NCBI RefSeq assembly: GCF_016587355.1
Contig: NZ_BNJF01000004.1
Location: 124,001 to 188,000, forward strand
Direction: 5' to 3'
Origin: Ktedonospora formicarum
GTDB taxonomy: Bacteria > Chloroflexota > Ktedonobacteria > Ktedonobacterales > Ktedonobacteraceae
DNA length: 64,000 bases
The notes under the pieces are model-generated. The model was not told where the DNA came from. It ran no database searches and saw nothing but the letters and a program-made list of their open reading frames with translations. This document shows positions 46,088-55,318 of this stretch, piece after piece; position 1 is the stretch's first letter, and the number at the start of each line of letters is the position of its first letter. The translations under genes were made by a program, and so were the position numbers.

Positions 46088-46684
46088 TTACCCTCGCCAT
46101 CCGCGCGGACGTCTCGCGCCTGGATGATATCCAGCGGGCCATGCGGCAAATAGGCGACCACTTCGGGCAGATCGATATTCTCTTCGCCAATGCCGGTATC
46201 TCGGAGTGCCCGCCCATTCAGGAGACGGACGATGCCTTCTTCGATCATATCATGGGCATCAACGTCAAAGGCGTCTTCTTTACCTTTACCCAGGCGCTCC
46301 CCTGGCTCGCCCAGGACGCTTCGGTCATCTTCACCAGTTCGGTCGCGCATGAGCGTGGGCGACCCGGCGACCCGCTCTACACCGCAAGCAAAGCGGCGGT
46401 ACGGAGCCTGGCACGCACTCTGGCGGCGGACGAAGACGTCTTGAGTCGGGGCATTCGCGTCAATGTCGTCAGCCCTGGTGCGATCTATACCCCGCTCACA
46501 GCCAACCAGGACACCTATGCAATGCTGGAAGCGGTCAATTCCTATGTCGCGGAGACCGTACCCATGAAACGCTGGGGACAGCCCGAGGAGGTCGCGCGAG
46601 CGGTCCTCTTCCTCGCCTCCTCCAAACTCGTCCTATATGACGGGCGGCGAGATCGCCATCGACGGCGGCCTGGGCCAGATCTAA
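46088..46684 (+). pseudogene. Short-chain dehydrogenase/reductase, N-terminally truncated and frameshifted
   Basis: The fragment reads FGQIDILFANAGISECPPIQ, TSSVAHERGRPGDPLYTASK with the Ser-Tyr-Lys active site, and NVVSPGAIYTPLT. The nucleotide-binding Gly-rich start is missing, where the IS607 remnant begins. Near the end an extra A in TCCTCCAAAC shifts the frame; correcting it gives SSYMTGGEIAIDGGLGQI and the stop at 46682. It is a dead gene fragment caught at the edge of the mobile DNA. Confidence 0.82.
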
Positions 46685-46829
46685 GCCGGAGTTCAAGAAC
46701 TCTAACCTTCGCGCCACGGGATAAGAAGAATCCAGTATTAAAGAGGGGTTAAAACAAGTTTCTTGAAGAGCAGACAAATATCTCTTTCCGTTGACATCTA
46801 TTGCTCTTGCGTTCGTACCTCGTTTCTGC
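46685..46829. other. Intergenic, no feature seen
   Basis: A short AT-rich stretch after the SDR fragment; nothing convincing on either strand. Confidence 0.4.
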
Positions 46830-46979
46830 TATAGTTACTCCTCGTACGGTGAGTTACACCTGATTTCACGCCTGTGGAGATCCTGTAAGACCCGGTAGAT
46901 CCAGGCACGTTGTTCGTTGAAGCAGGAACCGAACGCGAAATATGGCTTGTCCACATTTGGGTAAGTTTCGGATAACGGA
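46830..46979 (+). mobile_element. 150-bp tnpB-less relative of the IS605-type element
   Basis: It begins TATAGTTA after CTGC, as the full elements begin after GGGC, and ends GGGTAAGTTTCGGATAACGG, nearly the full-length right end. Between are CACGCCTGTGGAG, TGTAAGAC and GAAGCAGGAACCGAAC, also found after tnpB in the full copies. No coding part is present, so only the ends and the putative omega RNA scaffold remain. Confidence 0.65.
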
Positions 46980-47010
46980 AGTGAGCTCTCGCCCAGAGGG
47001 AAAGTGAGCG

Positions 47011-47045
47011 GAGCCGGGAACCGCCCCTGTGGCGGTTCCCGGCTC
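47011..47045 (-). terminator. Perfect 15-bp terminator hairpin
   Basis: GAGCCGGGAACCGCC and GGCGGTTCCCGGCTC with a five-base loop, 16 bp past the stop of the leftward gene. Confidence 0.75.
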
Positions 47046-47060
47046 CTCACAGGGTCGCGA

Positions 47061-47495
47061 TCAGTCGCGGCGGTTCCTCCTGCGGGCTCCGGAGAACTCC
47101 AGGTCCCCCCATAGCGCCTCCCTGGCGGCCTTAAACCGTTCTCCGCGCCCCGCCGCGTTCGCAGCGCGCTTGTAATGGTCCGCCGCGCGTTTGAAGGAGG
47201 GCACAGCTTTGGGGTTGGGTTGATCCTCCAGGGCCTTCTGCACCTGAGCGGCCATCCCCTCAAGGTAGTTGACGGAGATGCGGGCGAGGCACTTATCCCG
47301 CTCCACCAACGCACTCCTGGCCATGCGCACGTTCCCGCTCGCGAGTGCCCTCACCGCCGCCTCGGCGTACGTAGCGGCGTCCCTGAGCGGCACGGAGTCG
47401 AGAACCTGGTTGGACTCGGCCCTCAACGTCTGAGCGTCCTCGCCCGCGGCTTCACGCGTGCGATCATCATCGCGCACATCCGAAGGTTTGAGCAT
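47061..47495 (-). CDS. Hypothetical protein, 144 aa, Ala/Arg-rich
   Basis: The product starts MLKPSDVRDDDRTREAAGED and is an all-helical, charged protein (EAAVRALASGNVRMARSALV, then a repeated AADHYKRAANAAGRG). GGAAGGAAG precedes the start. The GC content is clearly higher than the neighbouring genes, so it looks acquired. No family is recognised. A strong hairpin lies just past its stop. Confidence 0.55.
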   Translation of the reverse strand: MLKPSDVRDDDRTREAAGEDAQTLRAESNQVLDSVPLRDAATYAEAAVRALASGNVRMARSALVERDKCLARISVNYLEGMAAQVQKALEDQPNPKAVPSFKRAADHYKRAANAAGRGERFKAAREALWGDLEFSGARRRNRRD

Positions 47496-47921
47496 AGCGC
47501 CACTTCCTTCCAGGTACCTGTCTACCCTCTGTTTAGAGAGGGGTCGGTTGTCGTCGTGGATCGACTATCAGGATCCCGCTACATCTTCTGAGATGCAACG
47601 GGGTTGAGACCTTCGATTCACGCGCTTTTCCCTGAAGAAAGAAATGAACCTCTGTCTGCTAGAACTCCTTGCAACCAATCGCGATCTATACCCTGTCGTC
47701 CCAATACCACATGCTCGCGAATTCTGCGATCTCATCCGTCTGGCGAGAGCGAAAACGCGGTGGCAATGGGTACGGGGAGATGTTGATGCCTCTATATTAC
47801 GCCGAGGAAGGGGATGCGTCAAGAGATAACGCGTACAGGGCAGGGCTTTCCAATTCTAAGAAAGGGGTGAAAAAGAAGAGTTTTCCTTGGAGAATACAAA
47901 AACCAACAAGCTACAAAGGAA
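47496..47921. other. Intergenic region, about 425 bp, no clear gene
   Basis: Several short frames overlap here (for example 47568-47822 leftward and 47644-47829 rightward) but none has a good start or a known family. Confidence 0.4.
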
Positions 47922-48213
47922 GGTAGAGCCACGCTAACTGGTGGTAGAGCATAAGACCCGCTTTTGCGCTTCTGAAACGTTGAGTGTGTTTAGGTGCCCG
48001 TTTGTTCCCTTTCAGGTTCATTACCTGCTACTCGCCGGAGAGAGCATTGCGCATTCGCATACCCAAAATGCGTGTCCCGGCGTCGCCATGTTGACATGGA
48101 ATGGCGGATGTGGGCATCATCGTACAGGAACTTGGGTTCAACAATTGTCCAGTTTCACCGTGCACACAGGACTTGCAGAGCAACGTGATACATGTCTTCT
48201 CTCGTTCTCCGCT

Positions 48214-48887
48214 TTATGAGCATGCTACAGTCGCCATTGAGTTTCCTCTCCGGGTAAGCTCTTGTCCTAGAGGTTCTTGCTCTCTCCCTCTCCCGTGTCT
48301 CACGGGAATTTCAGAAGCGCCGACACGGCGCACATACGCCACCCAACCATCCGTCAAAACGAGCAAGGGGCGCAGCGTCTGGGCCGATCGGCGCACCTGC
48401 TGCATCAACGCATCCGCAAGCCTTCTGTCTCGGCTCGCACGCACTGTTCCAGCCAACCAGAGCCGAGTGGAAACCATCATGGCCAAACCCATCCATGCGA
48501 TCATGTTCCGCCCCTTCACCCGAAGCTCGTCTGCCTGCACATGGACCAGATCCAGTTTTCCGGCTTCAACCAATGCATGATGGACCTGTTCACAATGGGT
48601 CCCTGCGCGATCTCGCCAACTGGCGACGTTCGCTCATCCAGATCAAACGCATGGACAATGGCTTGAACCGGGCATCCATAGGAGAGCAGGGTCACCACAA
48701 TGACAATGACCTCCATTGGTTTGCGTAAGCCCTCGAACATGGTTCCACATTTCGCATTGAATGTCTGTCTGCAGATCTTACACCGATAGCGTTGCCGCTT
48801 GCGATCATGGATCGTGATATTGCCCTCTCCCATTTTGCCTCTTGCGCAACACATCGAGTTTGGGCAAAATTGTTTCGATGTGTCCAT
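48214..48887 (-). pseudogene. IS1-like transposase, frameshifted
   Basis: The first frame, MDTSKQFCPNSMCCARGKMG, has the zinc-finger CPN--C and YRCKICRQTF and then VTLLSYGCPVQAIVHAFDLD. The second frame gives KLDLVHVQADELRVKGR, RLWLAGTVRASRD and LLVLTDGWVAY, which are the DDE core. They join after DERT if one G is added at about 48629, reading TVASWRDRAGTHCEQ. The C-terminal catalytic part is not clear, so the gene is inactive. Confidence 0.78.
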
Positions 48888-48966
48888 TGGCCCTGAGCTT
48901 GTTTGCAGAGACTACAGCATGCCAATGGACGCTTGCTTTTTCAAGCTCTCCTGACTTTTTCACCAG

Positions 48967-48971
48967 CTAGT
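48967..48971 (+). repeat. Target duplication CTAGT, left copy (IS1182)
   Basis: CTAGT occurs at 48967-48971 and 50760-50764 on both sides of the IS1182 element. It falls in the terminal repeat of the IS1-like element. Confidence 0.7.
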
Positions 48972-50759
48972 GATATTGTTGGCGAATTGTCTGAGCGTGA
49001 TGGGAAGGAAATATGAGATACTGAACAAGAACGAGAAGCGAAGCGTTGAGACAACCAGGAGGGAATCCATGTCCATGCATCCCCAGCCAATTCCAGCTCT
49101 CCCCGAAGAAACCGTCCGTGTTGCGCATGCCGTCCTGCCCAAGGGCAACGTGTGGTTGCGGATGCGAGATGAGCTAGGAACACTTTACGAGGATACCGAT
49201 TTTCAGGATCTCTTCCCCAGCCGCGGACAACCAGCCCAAGCCCCATGGCGCCTTGCCCTGGTCACGCTCATGCAATATGCAGAGGGTCTCACGGACCGGC
49301 AAGCCGCTGACGCTGTGCGCACCCGCATTGATTGGAAGTATGTGCTCAGCCTGGAATTGACCGATAGCGGTTTTGATTTCTCCGTTCTTTCTGAATGCGC
49401 GAGGACGGTTGCTCGCTCATGGTGCAGAACGCCGCCTGTTTGATCGCCTGTTGGATCTGTGCCGTGGGCGGGGGTGGCTCAAGACGCGAGGCAAGCAACG
49501 GACCGATTCGACGCATGTGCTGGCTGCGATTCGCACGCTCCGCCGCTTGGAATGCGTTGGGGAGACCATGCGTCACACGCTCAATGTGCTTTCCCAGGTC
49601 GCGCCAACGTGGCTGTTGGAGCACATGGACCCGCAGTGGGCACAGCGCTATGAGAAACGCTTCAGCGATTTCCGCCTGCCTAAAGACGAGAAGAAACGAG
49701 TGGAGCTGGCAGAAACAATTGGGGCCGATGGTCGTCAGCTCTTGGAGATGATTTACGCGCAAAGCCATATGCCCTGGTTCGGGGAACTTGACGCCATTGA
49801 AACACTGAGACGGGTGTGGCTTCAGCACTTTCATGCCCATGAAGACCAGACGCCCTGGCGAGCGGACAAAGAACTCCCTCCCTCTGCTTTACTGATCACA
49901 TCTCCTTATGACGTGGAGGCACGCTACAGCCGTAAGAAAAGCACGGCCTGGAACGGGTACAAAGTACATTTTACCGAGACCTGTGAAGCCGATGCTCCCC
50001 ATCTGATCGTCGAGGTCACGTCCACCAGCGCGACCAGGGCCGATGGAGACATCATTGGGGAACTGCATTCTCGCCTCGATGAGCAGCAACTGCTTCCAGA
50101 TCAACACTTGATGGATATGGGCTATGTCGATGCCGAGGTGCTCGCAGAGAGCCACAGACGCTATCATGTGGACATTGTTGGACCTGTCATGCCTGATACA
50201 TCATGGGCCTCAAAAGAAGCAGGGCGTTTTGATCAGAGCCAATTTCTTCTTGATTGGCAAGCCAAACAGGCGGTGTGTCCTGCTGGACATACCAGCCGTG
50301 ACTGGGGGCACATTCCTGATCGACATGGAAAGCCCAGTCTTCGTGTGCGGTTTCCTCTTTCGCGGTGCCGCTGCTGTCCTCTGCATGATCAATGCACGCC
50401 AGTGGCCGCGAAAGTGCTGATTTTGCGTCCAGATGAGGCAAGCTACACCGCGTTACGAGAGGCACGTCAACGCCAGGAAACAAAAGCGTTTCGGACACTG
50501 TATGCAACACGGGCTGGGATTGAAGGGACGGTTGCGCAAGCGGTCCGCACCTGTGAGATGCGACAGGCACGTTATCTTGGGAGCAAGAAATTGAGACTTC
50601 AGGCTTTTTTCACGGCGACCGCTATGAATGTCCTTCGTGCGATTGAATGGCAGAAAGGCCAGCCACCTGCTTCAACACCCGTTTCTCGTTTTGCCAAGCT
50701 GGTTGCTTCTGCCAAGCCTGCGGTGGCTGCCTAGCTTTTGCCAATTCGCCAACAATATC
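48972..50759 (+). mobile_element. IS1182-family element inside the IS1-like element
   Basis: Terminal repeats GATATTGTTGGCGAATTG and its complement at 50742-50759 bound one transposase gene. The insertion site is the terminal repeat of the IS1-like element. Confidence 0.85.
49069..50734 (+). pseudogene. IS1182-family transposase, one frameshift
   Basis: The first part, MSMHPQPIPALPEETVRVAH to DSGFDFSVLSE, is the N-terminal DUF772-like domain with WLRMRDELGTLYEDTDFQDL. The second, from RLLAHGAERRLFDRLLDLCR onward, has RTDSTHVLAAIRTLRRLE (first Asp), DMGYVDAEVLAESHRRY and RAGIEGTVAQAVRTCEMRQA with the Glu. They lie in two frames that join near 49396, so the transposase is broken or needs a shift. 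CAGGAGGG lies before the ATG at 49069. Confidence 0.85.
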
Positions 50760-50764
50760 CTAGT
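50760..50764 (+). repeat. Target duplication CTAGT, right copy (IS1182)
   Basis: Identical to 48967-48971. Confidence 0.7.
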
Positions 50765-50775
50765 GTGGCTCTACC

Positions 50776-50926
50776 ACTGAAGCCAACATGGAGTAGTTTA
50801 GCAAGAGACCTGCTGATGATTAAATAGCATTGCTTTTGCAAAAAATAGGTATCCATCTCGTCCCTGATATGAGGCGGTTTGAGAACCATTTTTATTGACG
50901 GTAGTTCTGACGGTAGTTGTGCCGGA
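50776..50926. other. Intergenic, no feature seen
   Basis: AT-rich DNA between the IS1-like element and the small ORF. Two short repeats of GACGGTAGTT lie at 50898 and 50909. Confidence 0.35.
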
Positions 50927-51073
50927 TTACGGCGAAAAAATACGGACGGTGGCAGTTAAAGCCTTTGCTCTCAAGCCGCCTGTGAAGACGTTCTCCACCT
51001 CAAAAGAAGGAGTCAAGGATGGCATACGACGGATCGGCCATTTCCGGGGTCTCTCCTCTTTTTGGCTGACCAT
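50927..51073 (-). CDS. Small ORF downstream of rep (48 aa)
   Basis: The frame begins MVSQKEERPRKWPIRRMPSL with GAGGAGGG seven bases upstream of the ATG at 51073, and ends at 50927. The peptide KEERPRKWPIR is also encoded in copy A of the direct repeat (45354-45416), there behind the integrase fragment. It may be the start of a gene that the elements share, broken here; function unknown. Confidence 0.35.
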   Translation of the reverse strand: MVSQKEERPRKWPIRRMPSLTPSFEVENVFTGGLRAKALTATVRIFSP

Positions 51074-52027
51074 GAACCCTCCTCACAGGCGACTTCCCTC
51101 TCTCTGGTAAACGCTGCTACCTCTTCCAACTTCCAGACTGATACCTCTTGCTCCTCGACCTCGCCCTCAGATGCATCTCCCTTCTCGTCGCCGCCCTCTT
51201 CCTTCCCTTCAAGCTCAGGCCAGAGCGTTCCATCGCTCTCCGCTTCTTCCATCGCCGCATCCCCATTCTCTTCCGACCGAGTGAACAACCGCGCACGTAT
51301 CTCTTTGACCGTCTCAGGAATGAAGCCACGCGAATAGCGAATACGACGCGCCTTACTCTCCATCAACGCCTCCACCCGCACCCACGCATAGGACCAACCC
51401 ATCCCGAACCACCGTCTTGTGACCCTTCTTCGCCCGCGTGATGTCTTTGGTCAGGTACTTGGTCGCATACCCAATCGCACGCGTATTGTGAATGGCACTC
51501 ACCCATACCACCGAGGCACGCCCCTTTGTCGCTGGCTTCCAGCACGCCACCAGATGCTCATGAGGAATATAATCGGCTCCCTTGACCAGCAGATGCCAGT
51601 GGAAGCCGTTCTCTTCAAAGTTCTGATGTTCTTCCGAGACGCCTAGGTACTCAATCTGGAACGCAGGCCGAGCACCCACATGTCCACGACCACGCCCCTT
51701 TGATCCTCGACGCAACGCCTGCACCCAGGTCGTGAGCGCACGCGACGCCTCTTCCATCGTTTTCCCTGCTTTCGTCAAGACGATATGCAATGTTGGTTCA
51801 GCCTCAGCAATCACTTGTCGCCACATATCCACCTTTCTTGGACCACAATAGAGGCACGACCAGCGATCACAGCGTGCACGCCTCACCTCACTCGTTTCCC
51901 GATGGATAAACCGATGCCGTAGCGCCCAGGCATCAGGGCAGGCATACAGCGTATCGATCCCATCCTCCAAATGCCAGTCCACCCGCTCCTCAACAGTCGG
52001 GGTATACACACTGTCTAATCGCTTCAT
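51013..52027 (-). CDS. Rolling-circle-type replication initiator (Rep), possibly frameshifted near 51400
   Basis: The protein starts MKRLDSVYTPTVEERVDWHL, with GAGGAGG before it. It has RRARCDRWSCLYCGPRKVDM (zinc-like Cys pairs), the HUH-type motif GFHWHLLVKGADYIPHEHLV, and the Tyr-containing AIGYATKYLTKDI. HUH Rep proteins nick the plasmid origin. The frame ends at 51353, but an overlapping frame (SYAWVRVEALMESKARRIRY, then RGFIPETVKEIRARLF) continues to 51013 and looks like the rest of the protein, so a one-base shift near 51400 is likely. This suggests an integrated plasmid-like element, with the integrase fragment further left. Confidence 0.75.
51031..51094 (+). repeat. Direct repeat, copy B
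   Basis: Its first 31 bp are identical to 45354-45384 and the likeness then weakens but goes on through CCATGAA and TCACAGGCGACTT. The same orientation and a spacing of about 5.7 kb make the pair a candidate for the edges of an older element. Confidence 0.7.
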
Positions 52028-52082
52028 CGTTTTCGCCTCCTCTTAACCACATCACACAAAAAGCGTTGTATACTTGAGCTAA

Positions 52083-52094
52083 TCAAACGTTTGA
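52083..52094. promoter_or_regulatory. 12-bp palindrome upstream of rep
   Basis: TCAAACGTTTGA is a perfect dyad about 56 bp before the rep start. It may be an operator of rep or nothing. Confidence 0.35.
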
Positions 52095-52292
52095 AGAGAG
52101 AAATATGCAATTTACGAGGAACAGAAGCTGCACCCAAAGATTATGGCAGTTTGAACAGGCGACGTTTTATTCTGAAGCCACTTAGATAACTATTTCAAGT
52201 GTCTTTTTGGTGCTTTAGATTGTTCAAAGAGTCACATTGATCTACGCTTCTCTGGGAACGTTCCTTAACAAAAAATGGAGGAAATTAGCCAA

Positions 52293-52760
52293 ATGGCGAA
52301 ACGTGCTCGTACACGAGTGTCCACCAAAACACCTACTTTGAGCCCTTTGGCAGGAAGGTGCGTGATAATATTTATTGGATTGATTATCATTGCAATAGGG
52401 GTATTCATAGAATGGGACACATTAAGATTTTTACCTGGCACTGTGTCAACGATGGGCATTATTAGCTATTGTGACAAGATGTCGGATTCTCCTTATCGTG
52501 AAACCTATTGCTTTCCGACGGTAAGCTTTCAGACCCTAGCAGGCCAGGAAGTTACATTTGAATCAGGGGTAAGCTCGTATGAGTACTATGAGGGTAAAAC
52601 AGTAACCGTGAAGTATCATCCAAATAATCCACAGGATGCCCGCCTTGATCCTGGGCTAGCTTGGCTGTTCTGTATCTCTGTTGGTTCGCTGTTTGTTCTG
52701 AGTGATCTGTTTTCCTGTCTTCGCGGCTTAATAAGCAAAATCAGAGGTAAAGTATCCTGA
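52293..52760 (+). CDS. DUF3592-domain membrane protein
   Basis: The 155-residue product starts MAKRARTRVSTKTPTLSPLA, and has an early membrane helix (about 20-45) and a second near the end. Between them TVSTMGIISYCDK and YCFPTVSFQTLAGQEVTFES, then YYEGKTVTVKYHPNNPQDAR, give the DUF3592 beta-rich pattern. The start is taken at 52293 with GGAGGAAATTAGCC upstream; 52275 is the alternative. Function unknown; it lies downstream of the rep region on the opposite strand. Confidence 0.8.
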   Translation: MAKRARTRVSTKTPTLSPLAGRCVIIFIGLIIIAIGVFIEWDTLRFLPGTVSTMGIISYCDKMSDSPYRETYCFPTVSFQTLAGQEVTFESGVSSYEYYEGKTVTVKYHPNNPQDARLDPGLAWLFCISVGSLFVLSDLFSCLRGLISKIRGKVS

Positions 52761-52904
52761 GCGATGCTCATCTCCAAATCGTTACTTGTGTGAGTTATCC
52801 TTATTAGGGTCAAGAGAATATTAAGAACAAACTCAAGTCCAATACATATGATGGACCCATAGAACGAGACCAAAACAAGAGGCTGGGGAAGATACAATCA
52901 GAAC

Positions 52905-53195
52905 ATGAACACAAAAAGACAACATACCGCCAGCTTTAAAGCGCGAGTGGTCCAGGAGCTATTGAAGGAAGAGAAAACGATAGCCCAAATAGCCGCAGAA
53001 TATGAGGTGCATCCGACGCAATTGAGGCGATGGAAAGCGATCGTGGTGGAAGGAATGGCCGGCCTCTTTGAGGAAAAAGACGGGAAAGCAGCCATACAGG
53101 CCGAATATGAAGAGCGCCTCAATGATCTGTATGGAGAAATTGGAAGGTTAACAACCCAACTCAACTGGTTGAAAAAAATCTGGCATTGCATTTGA
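52905..53195 (+). CDS. IS3-family OrfA (helix-turn-helix part of transposase)
   Basis: The product starts MNTKRQHTASFKARVVQELL and has TIAQIAAEYEVHPTQLRRWK, the HTH of IS3 OrfA, followed by a leucine-zipper-like helix (EEKDGKAAIQAEYEERLNDL). An A7 run (53172-53178, TTGAAAAAAATC) near its end is the usual -1 frameshift site that fuses OrfA to OrfB. The element is broken later by IS110. Confidence 0.88.
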   Translation: MNTKRQHTASFKARVVQELLKEEKTIAQIAAEYEVHPTQLRRWKAIVVEGMAGLFEEKDGKAAIQAEYEERLNDLYGEIGRLTTQLNWLKKIWHCI

Positions 53196-53481
53196 GTCGA
53201 GATGAGCGGTTGCACTTGATCGAACGAGAAAGATCTCCTCCTATGTCAATAGGGGAAAGCCCATCAGGAGAAAGTGAGTGAAGGACCGAAAAGAGCAAGA
53301 CGCTCCAATCAGGCGCAAACAAGCGTACCACACCGCTCACCGGTGTCAAGCCACTGCGTTTTCCTTGACACCGCTTCACTTGTGTGGTCTGAAGAAAGCA
53401 CGCCAGATTGAAAGCGAAAAAACGAAGGGATTTTTCGCGCCTCAAATGAGTACGTCTGAACTGCTTAGAGCAATAAGAACT

Positions 53482-54699
53482 TCAGGCAGCTCGTCGAGCG
53501 TGTTCAAGGCGCGCACGTTCAAAGGTAGCTGCTTGATAACACTCCTGCTTGAGCCACATCGCATGGATCAGCCGGACCCAGACGTTGGAGAGGGCGCGTA
53601 CCGCAACACTGTGACTTTTTCCCTCCTTGCGCTTGCGCTGATAATACTCCAGTGCCCAAGCCTCGGTTTGCGTGGTCTGCCAGGCAAATTGGTGCAGAGC
53701 ATTGCGCAATGGCTTGATACAAGCGTGGCGTCGATGAATCCTGGTATACGTCCCACTCTGAAAAATCACCGGAGAGGTCCCGGCCAGTGCTTGCAGGCTC
53801 GTCGCATCAACGTAGCGTTTTCGATCATCCCCGACCTCTGCCAACAGACGAGGTGCAAGACGTTTGCCAGCACGAGGCAAGCTGCTAAAGATCTCGCTGT
53901 CGGCGTGACTCAAAAAAAGGTCTTCAATCACTTTCTCATACTCGGCGATCTGCTCCACCAGAGGCAGCAGTTGAGCGATCAACGCCAGAGCCAGACGCGA
54001 TTTGGTGCGCGTGGTAATGACGCTCGCCACCAACTGGGGCTGATGCAGGCGCTCAACGATCTTTGGGGCCACTTTGGCTGCCGAGGTATGACCCGCTTGT
54101 TTGAGGACCATAGTGATCTGCTCTTCCGAGGCCGCCTGAGCTGCTTGCAGAGTGGGATACGTCTGCAAAAAGAGCAGCGTCGAACGTTGCTGAAGCTTGG
54201 CGAAGAGATCCAAAGCCACGGGGTAGTATGCCTTGAGACAGGCGGTGAGTTGGTTCACCAAGCGAGTTTGCATCTGGACCAATGCATCCTGATCACGGGT
54301 GAGCGCTTTGAGCTCAGCAATCTTCGCACTATCTGGAGTCAGACGGCGCAGTTCGGCAAAATCAGCTCGCCCTGTTTTGGCGAGCAAATAGGCATCAATC
54401 GCGTCGGTCTTGACTCCCGAAGCTGCTCGACGACGATCAACAGTGGTCGGATGAACTGGATACACCGACCACCCATGCTCCAGCAAAAAAGTGACCAGCA
54501 GACCAGAAGAGGTTTCGACAACGCAAGCCATGTTTTCCTTCCCTTCTGGGCCAGTGATAGTTTGCAGGAACAGGTGCAACTTTTGCAACCCATCGGGTGA
54601 ATGGCTGACTCGAAGCGGGGCATTCACCTGGCAACCAGTCTCATCGATGACCAGAACGTCATGATGCGTATCGCTCCAGTCTATGCCTGCATAGAACAT
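53482..54699 (-). CDS. IS110-family transposase (DEDD recombinase)
   Basis: The 405-residue product starts MFYAGIDWSDTHHDVLVIDE with the first Asp, and goes on to the Glu in ACVVETSSGLLV and the Asp pair in KTDAIDAYLLA. The C-terminal Tnp_IS116 part is LQALAGTSPVIFQSGTYTRI with the conserved Ser. IS110 enzymes use a DEDD-type RuvC core and a C-terminal serine with a bridge RNA. The start at 54699 has AGGGAGC upstream. It is intact. Confidence 0.93.
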   Translation of the reverse strand: MFYAGIDWSDTHHDVLVIDETGCQVNAPLRVSHSPDGLQKLHLFLQTITGPEGKENMACVVETSSGLLVTFLLEHGWSVYPVHPTTVDRRRAASGVKTDAIDAYLLAKTGRADFAELRRLTPDSAKIAELKALTRDQDALVQMQTRLVNQLTACLKAYYPVALDLFAKLQQRSTLLFLQTYPTLQAAQAASEEQITMVLKQAGHTSAAKVAPKIVERLHQPQLVASVITTRTKSRLALALIAQLLPLVEQIAEYEKVIEDLFLSHADSEIFSSLPRAGKRLAPRLLAEVGDDRKRYVDATSLQALAGTSPVIFQSGTYTRIHRRHACIKPLRNALHQFAWQTTQTEAWALEYYQRKRKEGKSHSVAVRALSNVWVRLIHAMWLKQECYQAATFERARLEHARRAA

Positions 54700-54799
54700 A
54701 GAAGGCTCCCTTCTCAAGACAAACGTTCCTGGGGGCAACGTGTACTTATCCTGTGGTGCTCAATCAAGGCACGATCTCCTAATAATCGGTTTACCCAGG

Positions 54800-54935
54800 A
54801 ACACCGGAAGACGAAGCGAGGACTTTCTCAATAGGTCGAGCCTGATGTGAAGAGGATGCTTTCGTCTTCCCTGTTCGATAGATCACTGAGCAAGTTTACC
54901 GCTTGCTCCGACCCTTTGTCGAGAGGGTCTGTGAA
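54800..54935 (-). ncRNA. Candidate bridge RNA of the IS110 element
   Basis: Three stem-loops lie upstream (5') of the transposase gene: GGAAGACGAAG with CTTTCGTCTTCC, GAGCAAG with CTTGCTC, and GACCCT with AGGGTC. The 5' non-coding end is where IS110-group bridge RNAs are made. The guide loops cannot be assigned by eye. Confidence 0.4.
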
Positions 54936-55318
54936 TATATTAATGGATAAGTGAAGAGCTTTCAGTGCGGGTGCAGGCGGACGTATTGAGCGTGAATCGG
55001 TCAACGATCTACTACCAACCACAGCCGCCTTCGCGAGAAGAAGTCCGATTGAAGCACCGCATTGATGAGATCTACACGCAATGTCCGTTCTATGGGTCAC
55101 GCAAGATCACAGAGCAGTTACGACTGGATGGCTGGCTGGTCAATCGGAAAGCTATTCAGCGTCATATGCGCGAGATGGGCATCGAAGGCATCAGTCCCGA
55201 CGCCATGCCGATAGTTGTGTAAAGGAAAAACCTTCCAAAGAGGTGTATTTGAGATGATAATACAGGCATAGAGTTTCCTTTTAGAATGCTTCGATCATTT
55301 CACAAAAAGGAGGGTACT

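Larger units (their letters stand above)
47922..50775 (-). mobile_element. IS1-like element, interrupted near one end
   Basis: The left end GGTAGAGCCACGCTAACTGG matches inversely the right end CCAGCTAGTGTGGCTCTACC that is rebuilt when the IS1182 element (48972-50759) is removed. The internal gene is an IS1-type transposase. No target duplication is clear at the outer edges. Confidence 0.7.
53240..54955 (-). mobile_element. IS110-family element inserted in an IS3 OrfB
   Basis: The IS3 OrfB sequence is interrupted between about 53240 and 54955 and resumes in frame. The interior holds one IS110 transposase with about 240 bp non-coding on each side. No inverted repeats or target duplication are visible, as in IS110. 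The ends are approximate. Confidence 0.72.
53179..55222 (+). pseudogene. IS3-family OrfB, split by IS110 and truncated
   Basis: A -1 shift at the A7 run gives SRDERLHLIERERSPP. After the IS110 element the frame goes on with LSVRVQADVLSVNRSTIYYQ, RIDEIYTQCPFYGSRKITEQ and NRKAIQRHMREMGIEGISPD, which is the start of the OrfB HTH_21 domain. The integrase-like rve core and its DDE residues are missing past 55222, where a IS256 begins. Confidence 0.85.

Noticed and set aside
53278..54600. 440-codon rightward frame
   Set aside because: It is the antisense of the intact IS110 transposase.
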